A stretch of DNA of 64,000 nucleotides from Crocinitomicaceae bacterium (GTDB taxonomy: Bacteria > Bacteroidota > Bacteroidia > Flavobacteriales_D > Crocinitomicaceae), in NCBI GenBank assembly GCA_030833845.1, contig JAURGK010000005.1, positions 1-64,000 on the forward strand, written 5' to 3'. Shown here piece by piece: positions 9,288-18,540 of the stretch (positions within the stretch are counted from its first letter, which is position 1; each line of letters starts with the position of its first letter). The translations under genes and the position numbers were made by a program. The notes under the pieces are model-generated. The model saw only the letters and a list, made by a program, of their open reading frames with translations, was not told the origin of the DNA and did no database searches.

Positions 9288-9950
9288 ATGAAAAATTTTG
9301 GTTTATTAGCCATATTAATCGGTTTTTCGTTCTGCCTTGAAGCACAAACAGTAAAAATTGGCACTCAAGTTTGGATGACGAAGAACCTCGATAAAATTGA
9401 ATTTAATAATGGAGATTTTCTTATTGAAGCTAAGAATAAAATGCAGTGGTTAAATGCAATTAAAAATCAAAAACCTGCATATTGTTATTTTAATTTTGAT
9501 CCAAAAAACGGAGATAAATTTGGATTAATTTATAATTGGTATGCAGTAATTGACCCCAGAGGAATAGCGCCAATAGGATTCCATGTACCTTCAAAAAATG
9601 AGTGGTCTGAATTGAAAGAATTTACAAATACGGGAGTTGAACAGTCTTTTAAGCCATTGAAATCGAGATTTGGCTGGAAAATGGGACAAAATGGGAATAA
9701 TCAATTTGGTTTTAATGCAAAACCAGTTGGATTTTTAGGCGGAGGCAATAATTTTTTTATCGATAAAGAAGAAACCTTCTGGTGGACATATGATGGAACG
9801 TATGATTCAAATAATTATCAAATATTCTTCATTGACTCACAACCTCATGTTGTAAGATTCACTGAAAAAGAAAACATGTTTTTAGATAATCAATTTTTAT
9901 ATAAATCCAATGTGGATTTCGGTATTTCGATTAGATGTATTAAAGATTGA
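9288..9950 (+). CDS. secreted FISUMP-domain protein
   Basis: A 220-residue protein with a signal peptide (about 1-19, ending EAQ) followed by one FISUMP domain (Fibrobacter succinogenes major paralogous domain). Seen: the signature order IGTQVWMTKNL, YNWYAV, IGFHVPSKNEW, a WWTYDGTYD segment in place of the usual WSST, and the closing GISIRCIKD. Known: these domains occur in large paralogous families of surface or secreted proteins in Fibrobacter and Bacteroidota; the biochemical role is not settled. There is no lipobox Cys at the signal peptide end. The gene is monocistronic and the tRNA lies convergent to it. Confidence 0.8.
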   Translation: MKNFGLLAILIGFSFCLEAQTVKIGTQVWMTKNLDKIEFNNGDFLIEAKNKMQWLNAIKNQKPAYCYFNFDPKNGDKFGLIYNWYAVIDPRGIAPIGFHVPSKNEWSELKEFTNTGVEQSFKPLKSRFGWKMGQNGNNQFGFNAKPVGFLGGGNNFFIDKEETFWWTYDGTYDSNNYQIFFIDSQPHVVRFTEKENMFLDNQFLYKSNVDFGISIRCIKD

Positions 9951-9983
9951 TTTTATATCGGAAAGCAAAGTGGTTGTATAAAT

Positions 9984-10010
9984 AAAAAAGCCTCAACAAC
10001 TTGAGGCTTT
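9984..10010 (-). terminator. terminator downstream of the tRNA gene
   Basis: The perfect 10-bp stem AAAGCCTCAA/TTGAGGCTTT (9987-9996 with 10001-10010) has a 4-nt loop. Read on the minus strand it ends in a run of T, so it stops the tRNA transcript a few bases past its 3' end. Confidence 0.8.
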
Positions 10011-10017
10011 AAAGTCG

Positions 10018-10091
10018 TGGTCCCACACGGGCTCGAACCGTGGACCCACAGATTATGAGTCTGTTGCTCTAACCAACTGAGCTATAGGACC
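10018..10091 (-). tRNA. tRNA with CAU anticodon (Met or Ile2)
   Basis: On the minus strand a full cloverleaf can be folded: acceptor GGTCCTA/TGGGACC (one G-T pair), D arm GCTC...GAGC, anticodon stem ACAGA/TCTGT with loop CTCATAA, and T arm CACGG-TTCGAGC-CCGTG. The body is 73 nt, followed by a discriminator A; CCA is not encoded. The anticodon is CAT, which serves elongator Met or, after lysidine modification, the AUA isoleucine tRNA. It lacks the initiator features, but Met and Ile2 cannot be told apart by eye. Confidence 0.93.
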
Positions 10092-10127
10092 GGGCTACCG
10101 AAACAGTATTTGCGGTAACAATGGCTG

Positions 10128-10135
10128 CAAATTTA
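10128..10135 (-). promoter_or_regulatory. -7 box (TAAATTTG) of the tRNA gene
   Basis: A perfect TAnnTTTG Bacteroidota -7 element, 36 nt upstream of the mature tRNA 5' end. No clear -33 TTTG at the usual spacing was seen. Confidence 0.55.
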
Positions 10136-10181
10136 AGCATTTCATGCAATATTTTCGTAACTTAGAAGGAAATCTCAATAC

Positions 10182-11147
10182 ATGAAACTAAATTTAATTC
10201 CATTCTTGCCTTTTATTGCCATTGTGGTCTTGTTGATCCGTGGTATTTTCTTTGTCGTTAAACAACAAACAGCCGCCATTATGGAGCGCTTTGGTAAATT
10301 TACCGCCGTGCGCCAGTCTGGTTTGCAAATGAAAATTCCGCTCATAGACAAGGTGGCTGGGCGCTTGAGTTTGAAAATTCAGCAGCTCGATGTAGTGGTT
10401 GAAACAAAAACCAAAGATGATGTTTTTGTAAAAATTAAAGTTTCGGTCCAATACAAAGTATTGATGGAAAAGGTATACGATGCCTTTTACAAGCTAGACT
10501 TTCCGCATGAGCAAATCACCTCTTATGTATTTGATGTGGTAAGGGCTGAAGTTCCAAAGCTTCGTCTTGACGACGTTTTTGAGCGCAAAGACGACATTGC
10601 TATAGCTGTAAAGTCAGAGCTCAATGAAGCAATGCTCGAATACGGCTACGACATCATTAAAACTTTGGTTACCGATATTGACCCTGACCAAGAAGTCAAG
10701 AATGCGATGAACCAAATCAACGCCTCTGAACGCAAGAAAATTGCCGCACAATACGAAGGTGATGCGCAGCGCATTTTAATCGTTGAGAAGGCCAAGGCCG
10801 AGGCTGAAAGCAAGCGCTTGCAGGGTCAAGGTATTGCAGATCAGCGCCGCGAAATTGCCAGAGGTTTGGAAGAATCTGTAGAGGTGCTCAATCGGGTAGG
10901 GATCAATTCTCAAGAAGCGTCTGCTTTGATTGTTGTGACGCAGCACTACGATACCCTTCAATCTATGGGGGCCCATACCAATTCAAATTTGATTCTTTTG
11001 CCCAACTCGCCACAGGCAGGCTCCGATATGCTCAATCAAATGATCACTTCATTTACAGCCTCAAATCAGGTAGGCGAGGCCATCAAGAGTGCCAATGCCA
11101 AGAAGGCAAAAGGGGTAGCTAAGCCGAAGGCTTCTGACGAAGAATAA
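10182..11147 (+). CDS. SPFH/Band 7 (stomatin-like) membrane protein
   Basis: A 321-residue protein of the prohibitin/stomatin superfamily. Seen: an N-terminal hydrophobic anchor (about 5-26), the SPFH start QTAAIMERFGKF, a KTKDDVFVKIKVSVQYKV strand pair split by a conserved basic segment, and then an alanine- and charge-rich coiled coil (about 175-240) with ASERKK and KAEAESKRLQGQG. The tail is KAKGVAKPKA. Known: such proteins form large membrane rings and scaffold lipid or protease domains. It is monocistronic, and its 3' end overlaps the convergent metallophosphoesterase gene by 29 nt. Confidence 0.9.
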   Translation: MKLNLIPFLPFIAIVVLLIRGIFFVVKQQTAAIMERFGKFTAVRQSGLQMKIPLIDKVAGRLSLKIQQLDVVVETKTKDDVFVKIKVSVQYKVLMEKVYDAFYKLDFPHEQITSYVFDVVRAEVPKLRLDDVFERKDDIAIAVKSELNEAMLEYGYDIIKTLVTDIDPDQEVKNAMNQINASERKKIAAQYEGDAQRILIVEKAKAEAESKRLQGQGIADQRREIARGLEESVEVLNRVGINSQEASALIVVTQHYDTLQSMGAHTNSNLILLPNSPQAGSDMLNQMITSFTASNQVGEAIKSANAKKAKGVAKPKASDEE

Positions 11148-12264
11148 GTTCGGTAATTTCTGGATAAATGCCCACGCGCCCAGGAAAACCTAGGTAGCCG
11201 AATCCTCTGTTGACATACAAATATTGTTTGCCCACTTGGTAGAGGCCTGCCCATTTGGGGTATACCAATGAAACGGGGCTCCACTTGATTCCAAAACGCT
11301 CGATGCCGAACTGCATGCCATGGGTATGGCCGCTCAGTGTAAGGTCGATATCTGTATGGATCACTTGCGCATCAAAGTGACTTGGGTCATGGCTGAGCAA
11401 GAGTTTGAAACCTGTGCCAGTTTTGGATAGAGTCTCTTCTAGTTTGCCGCTTTTTCTGAACCTGCGACCACCCCAGTTTTCTACGCCCAACAACCAAAAA
11501 CCTGGCTCGAGTTCAACAGACTCATTTAAAAGTGGTGTCCAACCAATGAGTTGGTGCATGCGTATGAGCTCTTGCAAGTTGGCAGTTTTATCATGGTCGT
11601 ATTCCCACTGCACGTAATCGCCGTAGTCGTGGTTGCCCAAAATGCTGTATTTGCCTTTCTTGACCTCAATTTGTGAAAATAGAGTCTCCCAACCTCTGAA
11701 CTCTTGTGCCTTGTTATTGACTAAATCTCCGGTAAACAGCAAATAATCGGCCCCGCACGCATTGATCATATCAATGGCTTTTTGCACCTTTTGTGTTTTG
11801 TTGAAAAAACTACCCACATGGGCATCGGAGATTTGAATGAGCTTTACTCCATCCATTGATTTGGGAAGATTCGAAAAAGCGAGCTCTACTGTGCGAATTT
11901 TCCAAGACCAACGGCCGCGGAAGATGCCATGCAATATGGCTAAAAAATTAAGGGCAGCTATGGCAAAGCCAATGTTTCTGGCCAAGACAGATCCTAAAGA
12001 AAGAAATACCAACCCAGGAATCAAGAAGAACATCGTCGGGACGCCAAGTGCAATAAAAAAGCCAAAGATTGAAAAACCTAATTTGTAGTTATCTCGCAAC
12101 TGTGCGCGGCGAAAACCCCAAATAAAAAGCCCAATACTGCCGAGCATGCCTAGCAAGTGTAATAGGCCAAATATGCCTAGGTAAACATTGGGAATACTCC
12201 AAATGGCGAGTAAAAAAATCCATTCAGATGCAATGAGCAACAGGAGAAAAAGTAAGAAGAGCAT
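11119..12264 (-). CDS. membrane-anchored metallophosphoesterase (YaeI-like)
   Basis: A 381-residue protein with about three or four N-terminal membrane segments (1-110), then a calcineurin-like phosphoesterase domain. Seen: the metal-binding series ISDAHVG, FTGDLVN, LGNHDYGDY, LSHDPSHF and SGHTHGMQFG, all intact. Known: relatives such as YaeI and YkuE act on lipid-linked phosphates at the membrane; the exact substrate of this group is not known. It starts 7 nt after the truncated-looking KDPG aldolase gene on the same strand, so they are probably co-transcribed. Its end overlaps the SPFH gene by 29 nt. Confidence 0.9.
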   Translation of the reverse strand: MLFLLFLLLLIASEWIFLLAIWSIPNVYLGIFGLLHLLGMLGSIGLFIWGFRRAQLRDNYKLGFSIFGFFIALGVPTMFFLIPGLVFLSLGSVLARNIGFAIAALNFLAILHGIFRGRWSWKIRTVELAFSNLPKSMDGVKLIQISDAHVGSFFNKTQKVQKAIDMINACGADYLLFTGDLVNNKAQEFRGWETLFSQIEVKKGKYSILGNHDYGDYVQWEYDHDKTANLQELIRMHQLIGWTPLLNESVELEPGFWLLGVENWGGRRFRKSGKLEETLSKTGTGFKLLLSHDPSHFDAQVIHTDIDLTLSGHTHGMQFGIERFGIKWSPVSLVYPKWAGLYQVGKQYLYVNRGFGYLGFPGRVGIYPEITELILRQKPSA

Positions 12265-12271
12265 AATTTGA

Positions 12272-12829
12272 TTACATCCAGGAACCGCCTACCGAAATGA
12301 TATTTGCAAGTGCCAAATATTCAGGATAGGTAGCTTCGGTAATACCTCCCGTGGGGCAAAATTTGATATGTGGAAAAACTTGCCCATAGGCTTTTAAAGC
12401 ATCAAGGCCGCCAAAAAGGTTGGCAGGAAAGAATTTAAAAGTATCATAGCCCAATTGAATGCCTTCGATAATTTCACTTGGCGTGGCTACTCCTGGAATA
12501 AAGGCAATGTTGCTATTCTCAAAATGCGGTGCAAGGATGGAATTGAGCCCCGGGCTTACCATAAAATCAATCCCCAATTCAATGGCTTTTTGGATTTGCT
12601 CCACCTTAACCACTGTACCCATGCCAATGGCGCAACGATCTCCGTAATTTTTTTTCGCTAGTGCTATGCAGTCGTAGGCCGCAGGCGTACGCAATGTGAT
12701 TTCAATGCAAAAAATACCGCGTGCAATCAGCGCATCCATTTTAGGCACTACCTCGTCGGTATGATGAAAAGTAACGACGGGAATAGTGGGGTGTTTTGCT
12801 AAGACTTCGCGGATATTGTTTTGGGCCAT
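12272..12829 (-). CDS. eda: KDPG / 4-hydroxy-2-oxoglutarate aldolase, short C-terminus
   Basis: A class I aldolase that splits 2-keto-3-deoxy-6-phosphogluconate into pyruvate and glyceraldehyde 3-phosphate. Seen: PVVTFH strand 1, IEITLRTPAA with the active-site Glu, GMGTVVK, SPGLNS, PGVATPSE, FKFFPAN with the Schiff-base Lys, and FCPTGGI. The start chosen is the ATG at 12829 (MAQNN), which gives 185 residues; an in-frame ATG at 12847 would add six. The protein stops directly after VGGSWM, while family members usually run about 20-25 residues further and add a last helix. No frame carries the missing piece downstream. It follows bshC on the same strand. Confidence 0.88.
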   Translation of the reverse strand: MAQNNIREVLAKHPTIPVVTFHHTDEVVPKMDALIARGIFCIEITLRTPAAYDCIALAKKNYGDRCAIGMGTVVKVEQIQKAIELGIDFMVSPGLNSILAPHFENSNIAFIPGVATPSEIIEGIQLGYDTFKFFPANLFGGLDALKAYGQVFPHIKFCPTGGITEATYPEYLALANIISVGGSWM

Positions 12830-12865
12830 TTTGTCAATTTGACACAAAGGTCGTTATTTTTTGAT

Positions 12866-14317
12866 TTAAGAGACTACAAACCATTGTTTTTCTTCACAGT
12901 AGGGGTCGAGTTGGCAATAGATTTGCTCAATGCGGGAAGTAAGCTGCCCATCGGGGCAGAAATTTAAGATATTTAAACTTCGCTCTTGAAGTTGGCCTTT
13001 AGGTTGTATTTTTTCTGACAGCTGATCAATTTGCTTGAGGGCTTTGTCATATTTGGCTTTGCGCGCCTTTTCGAAACGCTGTTCAAGTACAACGAGCTGT
13101 TTTTGAATACGCGTCAGTTCGGCCTCAACCATTCTTGTTTCTTGTGGTAATTGTTCGGTAGCAATTTTTTTAAAAGAAGACTTGTAGCCGCTCCAAAATT
13201 CATCCAATTGACTATAATTCGGAACTTGATCGCCAACTTGTTGGAGGTAGCGATCCTTTAATGCAGCTTTATCAGAAAGAAAATCGTTCTTTTCAAAACC
13301 TAAATTCTTAATGAGTTCTTGATCTCTATTTTGTAGTAAGATGCCTCCAGCGCGCTTTAGGGTCAGAGGATAGGGAAGTTGCAGGACCTCAAAAGCCAAG
13401 GGCAATTGCTGCCAGTAGGCAATTTCGCTTGGCCCTCCAATGTAGGCCAAATTAGGTAATATCCATTCTTGATAAAGCGGACGCAATACCACATTTGGCG
13501 AAAGTTGTGCGCTATTTTCTTTATTGAAGTCCAATGGATGGTTTTTCTCAATCCTTTCTCTTTTTTGACGGTCTATAAAAAAAAGATTCGACGCTTTACT
13601 TTCTATCGGAGTACTGAGCCCTTTTTCTTTGAGTTCATTTGTTTGTTTTATAACCGCTTCATGGATATCATTTGTATGTAAATCTTTCTCCCATATGGAC
13701 CAAGCACTTTCTTTTAGTTGCGGGTTGTCTGCGTCTATGATGATCAGCCCATAAGCCGAGAAGAGTTCGTTGACAAATTCAAAAAAGCCCTTTGCGTACG
13801 GAGCTGTTTTTAATTTTTCCAATATGCGGTGAATCTCACTGTCAGGTTGGTTTTGAAATTTTTGGCGCAATTCAGCTAATAATGGTGCTAAATCTGAGGT
13901 ATCGAATCTCCCAACTGCACCTTTTTGTTCGCTCTCCCAAGTCCATTTTTGTCCAAAAAGTAAAAAACTTCTGATTTCTTCAAAATCGTGGTCTTCAGAA
14001 GCCATCCAGTAGACCGGTACGAAATGTTGATTCACAAAAGCCCTATTAAGCTCTTCACTCAATTTGATAACGTGTAGGATTTTGTATATGAAATACAGAG
14101 GCCCCGTCATCAGGCAGAGTTGGTGCCCGGTGGTTACCGTAAAGGTATTGGCTTTGGAAAGCTTCAAGAGGTTATCGGCTACGTTTTGATTGGGTTGGAT
14201 GTCTTGATATTGCACTGCCAAAGCATCAGTGAGTACTTCTCTACTAAGCGAGGAAAAGTGTTTTGCTTTGAGCTGAATCTGCTGCTCAAATTGAGCTAAA
14301 AGTGCGGCGTCTATCAT
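12866..14317 (-). CDS. bshC: bacillithiol synthase BshC, short N-terminus
   Basis: The putative cysteine-adding enzyme, last step of bacillithiol synthesis (Cys joined to GlcN-malate). Seen: TVTTGHQLCLMTGPLYFIYK (about 57-76), PVYWMASEDHDFEE, YIGGPSEIAYW, and a coiled coil near 390-435, all typical. It is 483 residues, whereas relatives are about 530; what is missing is the first ~40 residues that include a conserved YFSSL-type segment. The ATG at 14317 overlaps the stop of the upstream mutase gene (TAATG), and no better start exists upstream, because that frame lies inside the intact mutase gene. BshA and BshB are not in the window. Confidence 0.9.
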   Translation of the reverse strand: MIDAALLAQFEQQIQLKAKHFSSLSREVLTDALAVQYQDIQPNQNVADNLLKLSKANTFTVTTGHQLCLMTGPLYFIYKILHVIKLSEELNRAFVNQHFVPVYWMASEDHDFEEIRSFLLFGQKWTWESEQKGAVGRFDTSDLAPLLAELRQKFQNQPDSEIHRILEKLKTAPYAKGFFEFVNELFSAYGLIIIDADNPQLKESAWSIWEKDLHTNDIHEAVIKQTNELKEKGLSTPIESKASNLFFIDRQKRERIEKNHPLDFNKENSAQLSPNVVLRPLYQEWILPNLAYIGGPSEIAYWQQLPLAFEVLQLPYPLTLKRAGGILLQNRDQELIKNLGFEKNDFLSDKAALKDRYLQQVGDQVPNYSQLDEFWSGYKSSFKKIATEQLPQETRMVEAELTRIQKQLVVLEQRFEKARKAKYDKALKQIDQLSEKIQPKGQLQERSLNILNFCPDGQLTSRIEQIYCQLDPYCEEKQWFVVS

Positions 14318-17300
14318 TACATGTTGCGTCTGTACTGCCCACCCACTTCAAAGAGGGCATCTGTAATTTGGCCCAAAGAGGCCACCTTACATGTTTCCAT
14401 GAGTTGCTCAAAAATATTTCGATTCTGAATGGCGGCATCCTGTACCTTGAGTATGCCTTCAGTTGCTGCTTTTTGCTGGCTTTGGTGAAGGTTTTGAAGC
14501 ATTTGAATTTGGTACCTTTTTTCGTCTTCAGTGGCGCGAATCACCTCCTTGGGTAAGATCGTAGGCGACCCTTTGGAACTTAAAAATGTATTGACGCCAA
14601 TGATTGGGAACTCACCGGTGTGCTTGAGAGTTTCGTAATACAAGGACTCCTCTTGGATTTTTGATCTTTGATACATCGTTTCCATCGCTCCCAAGACTCC
14701 ACCGCGTTCAGTAATGCGGTCAAATTCAGTAAGTACTGCCTCTTCGACTAAATCGGTAAGCTCTTCAATGATAAAGGCACCTTGTAGAGGGTTTTCATTT
14801 TTAGCTAAGCCCAACTCTCGGTTGATGATCAACTGAATAGCCATCGCGCGGCGAACTGATTCTTCGGTAGGTGTGGTAATGGCCTCATCGTAGGCGTTGG
14901 TGTGTAGTGAATTGCAGTTGTCGTAGATCGCGTAAAGCGCTTGAAGGGTAGTGCGAATGTCATTGAAGTCAATCTCTTGAGCGTGCAAGGATCGGCCAGA
15001 GGTTTGGATGTGGTACTTGAGCATCTGAGCGCGCGCATTCGCACCATATTTTTTAGCCAATGCTTTGGCCCAAATTCGGCGAGCCACGCGGCCAATGACA
15101 GCATATTCTGGATCGATACCATTAGAAAAGAAAAACGAAAGGTTTGGCCCAAATTCGTTGATGTCCATGCCTCGGCTCAGGTAGTACTCGACATAGGTAA
15201 AGCCGTTGGCGAGGGTAAAGGCAAGTTGTGTGATCGGGTTGGCACCGGCCTCAGCAATGTGATATCCAGAAATGGATACCGAATAAAAATTGCGCACACC
15301 ATTGGCAATGAAATATTCTTGTACATCGCCCATTAGTCGCAAAGCAAATTCTGTGGAGAAGATGCAAGTATTTTGTGCTTGGTCTTCCTTGAGGATATCT
15401 GCTTGTACGGTGCCGCGTACCTGCTTGAGGGTATCGGCCTTAATTTGCATATAGACGTCTGCAGGCAAAACTTGGTCTCCGGTTACCCCCAAGAGCATCA
15501 GGCCTAGGCCGTCATTGCCTTCTGGTAGTTCGCCTTGGTAGGAGGGCCTTGTGGTTCCTTTTTCTTTATATATCGCGGTAATTTTTGCTTCAACCTCCTG
15601 CTCAAGCCCGTTGGCTTTGATGTATTTTTCGCAATTCTGATCAATGGCCGCATTCATAAAATAAGCCAAGAGCATTGGTGCGGGCCCATTGATTGTCATT
15701 GAAACAGAGGTAGCCGGATGGCTTAAGTCAAATCCTGAATATAGTTTTTTGGCATCGTCAAGGCAGCAAATTGACACGCCTGAATTTCCAATTTTTCCAT
15801 ATATATCTGGGCGTACATCAGGGTCATTGCCATAAAGCGTTACGGAATCAAAAGCCGTAGACAAGCGCTTGGCTGGCATACCGAGCGAAACATAGTGAAA
15901 ACGCTTGTTGGTACGCTCTGGGCCGCCTTCGCCTGCAAACATACGCGTTGGGTCTTCGCCTTCGCGTTTGAAAGGAAATAGGCCGGCGGTATAGGGGAAT
16001 TCTCCTGGAACATTTTCTTGTAAAGACCAACGCAAAATGTCACCCCAACTGGTGTATTTAGGTGTGGAAACCTTTGGAATTTGCAGATGAGAAAGTGACT
16101 CCGTATGAGTTTGAATGCTCAGTACCTTGTCTCTGACCTTAAATTCATAAGTTGCTTGCTTGTAAGCTTGTTTTTTAGCTTCCCAATTTTGTAGGATTTC
16201 CCAATTTTTAGGATCAAAATTGAGTTTTTCATTTTCAAAAGCCTCTTGCAAAGCCTTGATCAGGCGATCTTTATCATCTAAAGTCGATGCCTTTAATGTT
16301 TCCATGGATACATTGTAACCATAGAGTCTTTGGGCTACCGCTACTTGCTGATCAACCCACTTGTCATAGGCGCGGTTGTTTTCTGAAATTTCAGACAGGT
16401 AACGGGTGCGCTCCGGTGGAATGACATAAATTTTCTCAGACATCTCACGGGTAATGGCAAAAGTAGAATTCAAGTCTCCACCTGTTTTTTGAACAATGCG
16501 GTCCATGATCACCTTATAGAGTGAATTCATGCCTGGGTCATTGAATTGTGAGGCAATGGTGCCATATACCGGCATGTCGTCAACGGGGCTATCCCAAAGA
16601 TTGTGATTGCGTTGGTATTGTTTGCGCACATCGCGAAGTGCATCTAGGGCGCCGCGTTTGTCAAATTTATTGAGTGCGATTACATCTGCAAAATCGAGCA
16701 TATCGATTTTCTCCAATTGGGTGGCCGCACCATATTCAGGGGTCATGACATACAAGGAGACATCAGAGTGGTCCAAGATTTCGGTGTCAGATTGCCCAAT
16801 TCCTGAGGTTTCAAGAATGATCAAGTCATATTTTGCTGCTTTGAGGATAGAAAGTGCCTCTGCAACGTGCTTTGAAAGTGCTAAGTTTGATTGCCTGGTA
16901 GCCAAAGAGCGCATGTAAACCCTTGGGTTTTTGATCGAATTCATACGGATTCGGTCGCCAAGGAGGGCACCTCCTGTTTTTCTTTTAGAAGGGTCTACCG
17001 ATACAACGGCGAGGTTATGGTCTGGAAAATCTATTAAGAACCTGCGTACGAGCTCATCGACCAAAGAAGATTTACCCGCGCCACCCGTACCTGTGATGCC
17101 AAGGACTGGAATATTATTTTTTTCACCTGCATTTCGAAGCGCTGACAATAACGCGGCATTTTCTTCTGGAAAATTTTCTGCTGCACTGATGCAATGAGCC
17201 AGGTAAGGTGCGCTTTTTTGTTCTATTGCAGATAAAATATCTGTGGTGCTTTGTTGTCTTGGTGAGCCAACAGCAAAATCACATTTTTCAATCAAATCGT

Positions 17301-17709
17301 TGATCATGCCCTGAAGACCCATAGAGCGGCCATCGTCAGGGTGGTAAATGCGCGTTATTCCATAGGCCTGTAATTCTTCAATTTCTGAAGGCAAAATGGT
17401 GCCGCCCCCACCGCCGAAAATTTTAATTTGTGGGGCGCCTTTTTCTTGCAAAAGGTCGTGCATGTACTTGAAATATTCCATGTGCCCACCTTGGTACGAG
17501 GTCATGGCGATAGCCTGTGCATCTTCTTGAATGGCACAATTGACCACCTCTTCTACAGAGCGGTCATGGCCAAGATGTATCACTTCGCAGCCTGTTGCTT
17601 GAATGATTCGGCGCATGATATTGATCGCCGCATCGTGCCCATCAAAAAGGGCAGCAGCAGTGACTATACGAATTTTATGTTGTGGGATGTAAGGTTGAAC
17701 CTGTTCCAT
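14317..17709 (-). CDS. icmF: fused isobutyryl-CoA mutase IcmF
   Basis: A coenzyme-B12-dependent acyl-CoA mutase of 1130 residues that rearranges isobutyryl-CoA and n-butyryl-CoA. Seen in order: a B12-binding domain (about 10-145, [12 protein letters not shown] with the cobalt His, then FGGGGGTI); a MeaB/ArgK-like GTPase chaperone domain (P-loop GTGGAGKSS near 205, ALNKFDK); and a mutase barrel (about 570-1110, [32 protein letters not shown]-like). At the substrate carboxylate site it reads QAQNT where methylmalonyl-CoA mutases read RNT, which favours isobutyryl-CoA over methylmalonyl-CoA. It ends normally at GGQYRRNM. It leads the run icmF-bshC-eda-phosphoesterase. Confidence 0.92.
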   Translation of the reverse strand: MEQVQPYIPQHKIRIVTAAALFDGHDAAINIMRRIIQATGCEVIHLGHDRSVEEVVNCAIQEDAQAIAMTSYQGGHMEYFKYMHDLLQEKGAPQIKIFGGGGGTILPSEIEELQAYGITRIYHPDDGRSMGLQGMINDLIEKCDFAVGSPRQQSTTDILSAIEQKSAPYLAHCISAAENFPEENAALLSALRNAGEKNNIPVLGITGTGGAGKSSLVDELVRRFLIDFPDHNLAVVSVDPSKRKTGGALLGDRIRMNSIKNPRVYMRSLATRQSNLALSKHVAEALSILKAAKYDLIILETSGIGQSDTEILDHSDVSLYVMTPEYGAATQLEKIDMLDFADVIALNKFDKRGALDALRDVRKQYQRNHNLWDSPVDDMPVYGTIASQFNDPGMNSLYKVIMDRIVQKTGGDLNSTFAITREMSEKIYVIPPERTRYLSEISENNRAYDKWVDQQVAVAQRLYGYNVSMETLKASTLDDKDRLIKALQEAFENEKLNFDPKNWEILQNWEAKKQAYKQATYEFKVRDKVLSIQTHTESLSHLQIPKVSTPKYTSWGDILRWSLQENVPGEFPYTAGLFPFKREGEDPTRMFAGEGGPERTNKRFHYVSLGMPAKRLSTAFDSVTLYGNDPDVRPDIYGKIGNSGVSICCLDDAKKLYSGFDLSHPATSVSMTINGPAPMLLAYFMNAAIDQNCEKYIKANGLEQEVEAKITAIYKEKGTTRPSYQGELPEGNDGLGLMLLGVTGDQVLPADVYMQIKADTLKQVRGTVQADILKEDQAQNTCIFSTEFALRLMGDVQEYFIANGVRNFYSVSISGYHIAEAGANPITQLAFTLANGFTYVEYYLSRGMDINEFGPNLSFFFSNGIDPEYAVIGRVARRIWAKALAKKYGANARAQMLKYHIQTSGRSLHAQEIDFNDIRTTLQALYAIYDNCNSLHTNAYDEAITTPTEESVRRAMAIQLIINRELGLAKNENPLQGAFIIEELTDLVEEAVLTEFDRITERGGVLGAMETMYQRSKIQEESLYYETLKHTGEFPIIGVNTFLSSKGSPTILPKEVIRATEDEKRYQIQMLQNLHQSQQKAATEGILKVQDAAIQNRNIFEQLMETCKVASLGQITDALFEVGGQYRRNM

Positions 17710-17726
17710 AGATTTTGATTGATGGG

Positions 17727-17734
17727 CAAATTTA
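17727..17734 (-). promoter_or_regulatory. -7 box (TAAATTTG) of icmF
   Basis: A perfect TAnnTTTG match ending 17 nt before the icmF ATG, in the 42-nt gap to the YkgJ-like gene. The gap is too short to hold a cobalamin riboswitch. Confidence 0.6.
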
Positions 17735-17751
17735 GCTTTTTTTCGGCAACT

Positions 17752-18246
17752 TTAGGAATGGAGTATTTTCTCTACAATGCTTGCAACGGCAGGGCAAATG
17801 AGTGTATTTTGGGCTGTGAGGTCCATGATTTGATACATGTGTTTACGGTCGGTATGCGGGTATTCACGGCAAGCCAACGGGCGGTCATCGTAGACCGCGC
17901 AGGTATTGTCGGAGCGTAAATTAAAACAAGGCGAGGTTTTCAGAACATAATCGCCATCTTCGTCTTGGCGAAGATATTGGGCAACCAACTGACTTTCTTT
18001 GAGCCGCAATGCCTTTGCCATTCGCCTAATGTCTGGTTGTCGAAATATGGGGCTTGTGGTTTTGCAACAGTTAGCACACTTTAAGCAATCTCTTGAAGCA
18101 AATTCTTTTTGGTGTGCCTGATGAAAGCGTAAGTCCAAGTCTTTGGGTTTTTGTTTGTTCCATTTTTTGAGTTGTTGTACATTGACCTTGAAGTTGGTTT
18201 TGGCCAAGCTCAAGATTTCTATATCCTGCTTTGAAATCTCGCCCAT
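17752..18246 (-). CDS. YkgJ-family cysteine cluster protein
   Basis: A 164-residue protein of the YkgJ (UPF0153) family, proposed to hold a zinc or iron-sulfur site. Seen: the full cysteine set in CLKCANCCKTTSP, SPCFNL, TCAVYDDRPLACREYPH and LICPAV. The start used is the ATG at 18246 (MGEISKQ); an earlier in-frame ATG at 18279 would add 11 residues but would run across the promoter of the divergent gene, so the later start is preferred. The role is not known; it may co-transcribe with icmF, but a -7 box sits between them. Confidence 0.85.
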   Translation of the reverse strand: MGEISKQDIEILSLAKTNFKVNVQQLKKWNKQKPKDLDLRFHQAHQKEFASRDCLKCANCCKTTSPIFRQPDIRRMAKALRLKESQLVAQYLRQDEDGDYVLKTSPCFNLRSDNTCAVYDDRPLACREYPHTDRKHMYQIMDLTAQNTLICPAVASIVEKILHS

Positions 18247-18254
18247 AGATGTTG

Positions 18255-18262
18255 TAACTTTA
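18255..18262 (+). promoter_or_regulatory. near -7 box (TAACTTTA) of the 75-aa gene
   Basis: Seven of the eight positions are as expected (last G is A). It ends 18 nt before the ATG at 18281 and lies between two divergent genes. Confidence 0.4.
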
Positions 18263-18280
18263 CACGAAGATACAATCAAT

Positions 18281-18508
18281 ATGGAATTTCCTCAATTCAG
18301 AAAATTAGCAAACGGCAAATCTTTATACCAGATTCTTGCACGTGATCACTTTATTGAATTGCAACTGGTTGGTACGAGATGGTTCAAATATGAATTCAAA
18401 GTAAGCCAATTTCCTGATTTATTACGCATTGAGGAAATGCTTCAAAACCAAGCATTATTTCTTAGCATCACTGCCAATGAATTTCAGTTGGTTGTTGAGC
18501 AGCTCTAA
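18281..18508 (+). CDS. small conserved protein, function unknown
   Basis: A 75-residue cytoplasmic protein starting MEFPQFRKLANGKSLYQI. An in-frame ATG at 18143 would give 121 residues, but that extension overlaps the divergent YkgJ-like gene and is low complexity, so the ATG at 18281 is used. Short proteins with this FRK..NGKS.Y start occur across Bacteroidota; from memory they have no assigned function. No signal peptide or membrane segment is present. It is followed after 32 nt by an SDR gene on the same strand. Confidence 0.65.
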   Translation: MEFPQFRKLANGKSLYQILARDHFIELQLVGTRWFKYEFKVSQFPDLLRIEEMLQNQALFLSITANEFQLVVEQL

Positions 18509-18540
18509 ACAAATTATATACTTGAATCGTTGAGAGGAAC

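Noticed and set aside
14941-15336. 131-codon open frame on the plus strand inside icmF
   Set aside because: It is antisense to the mutase domain, has no family resemblance or -7 box, and icmF is well supported.
17710-17751. Cobalamin riboswitch before icmF
   Set aside because: The gap is only 42 nt, far too short for the B12 element.
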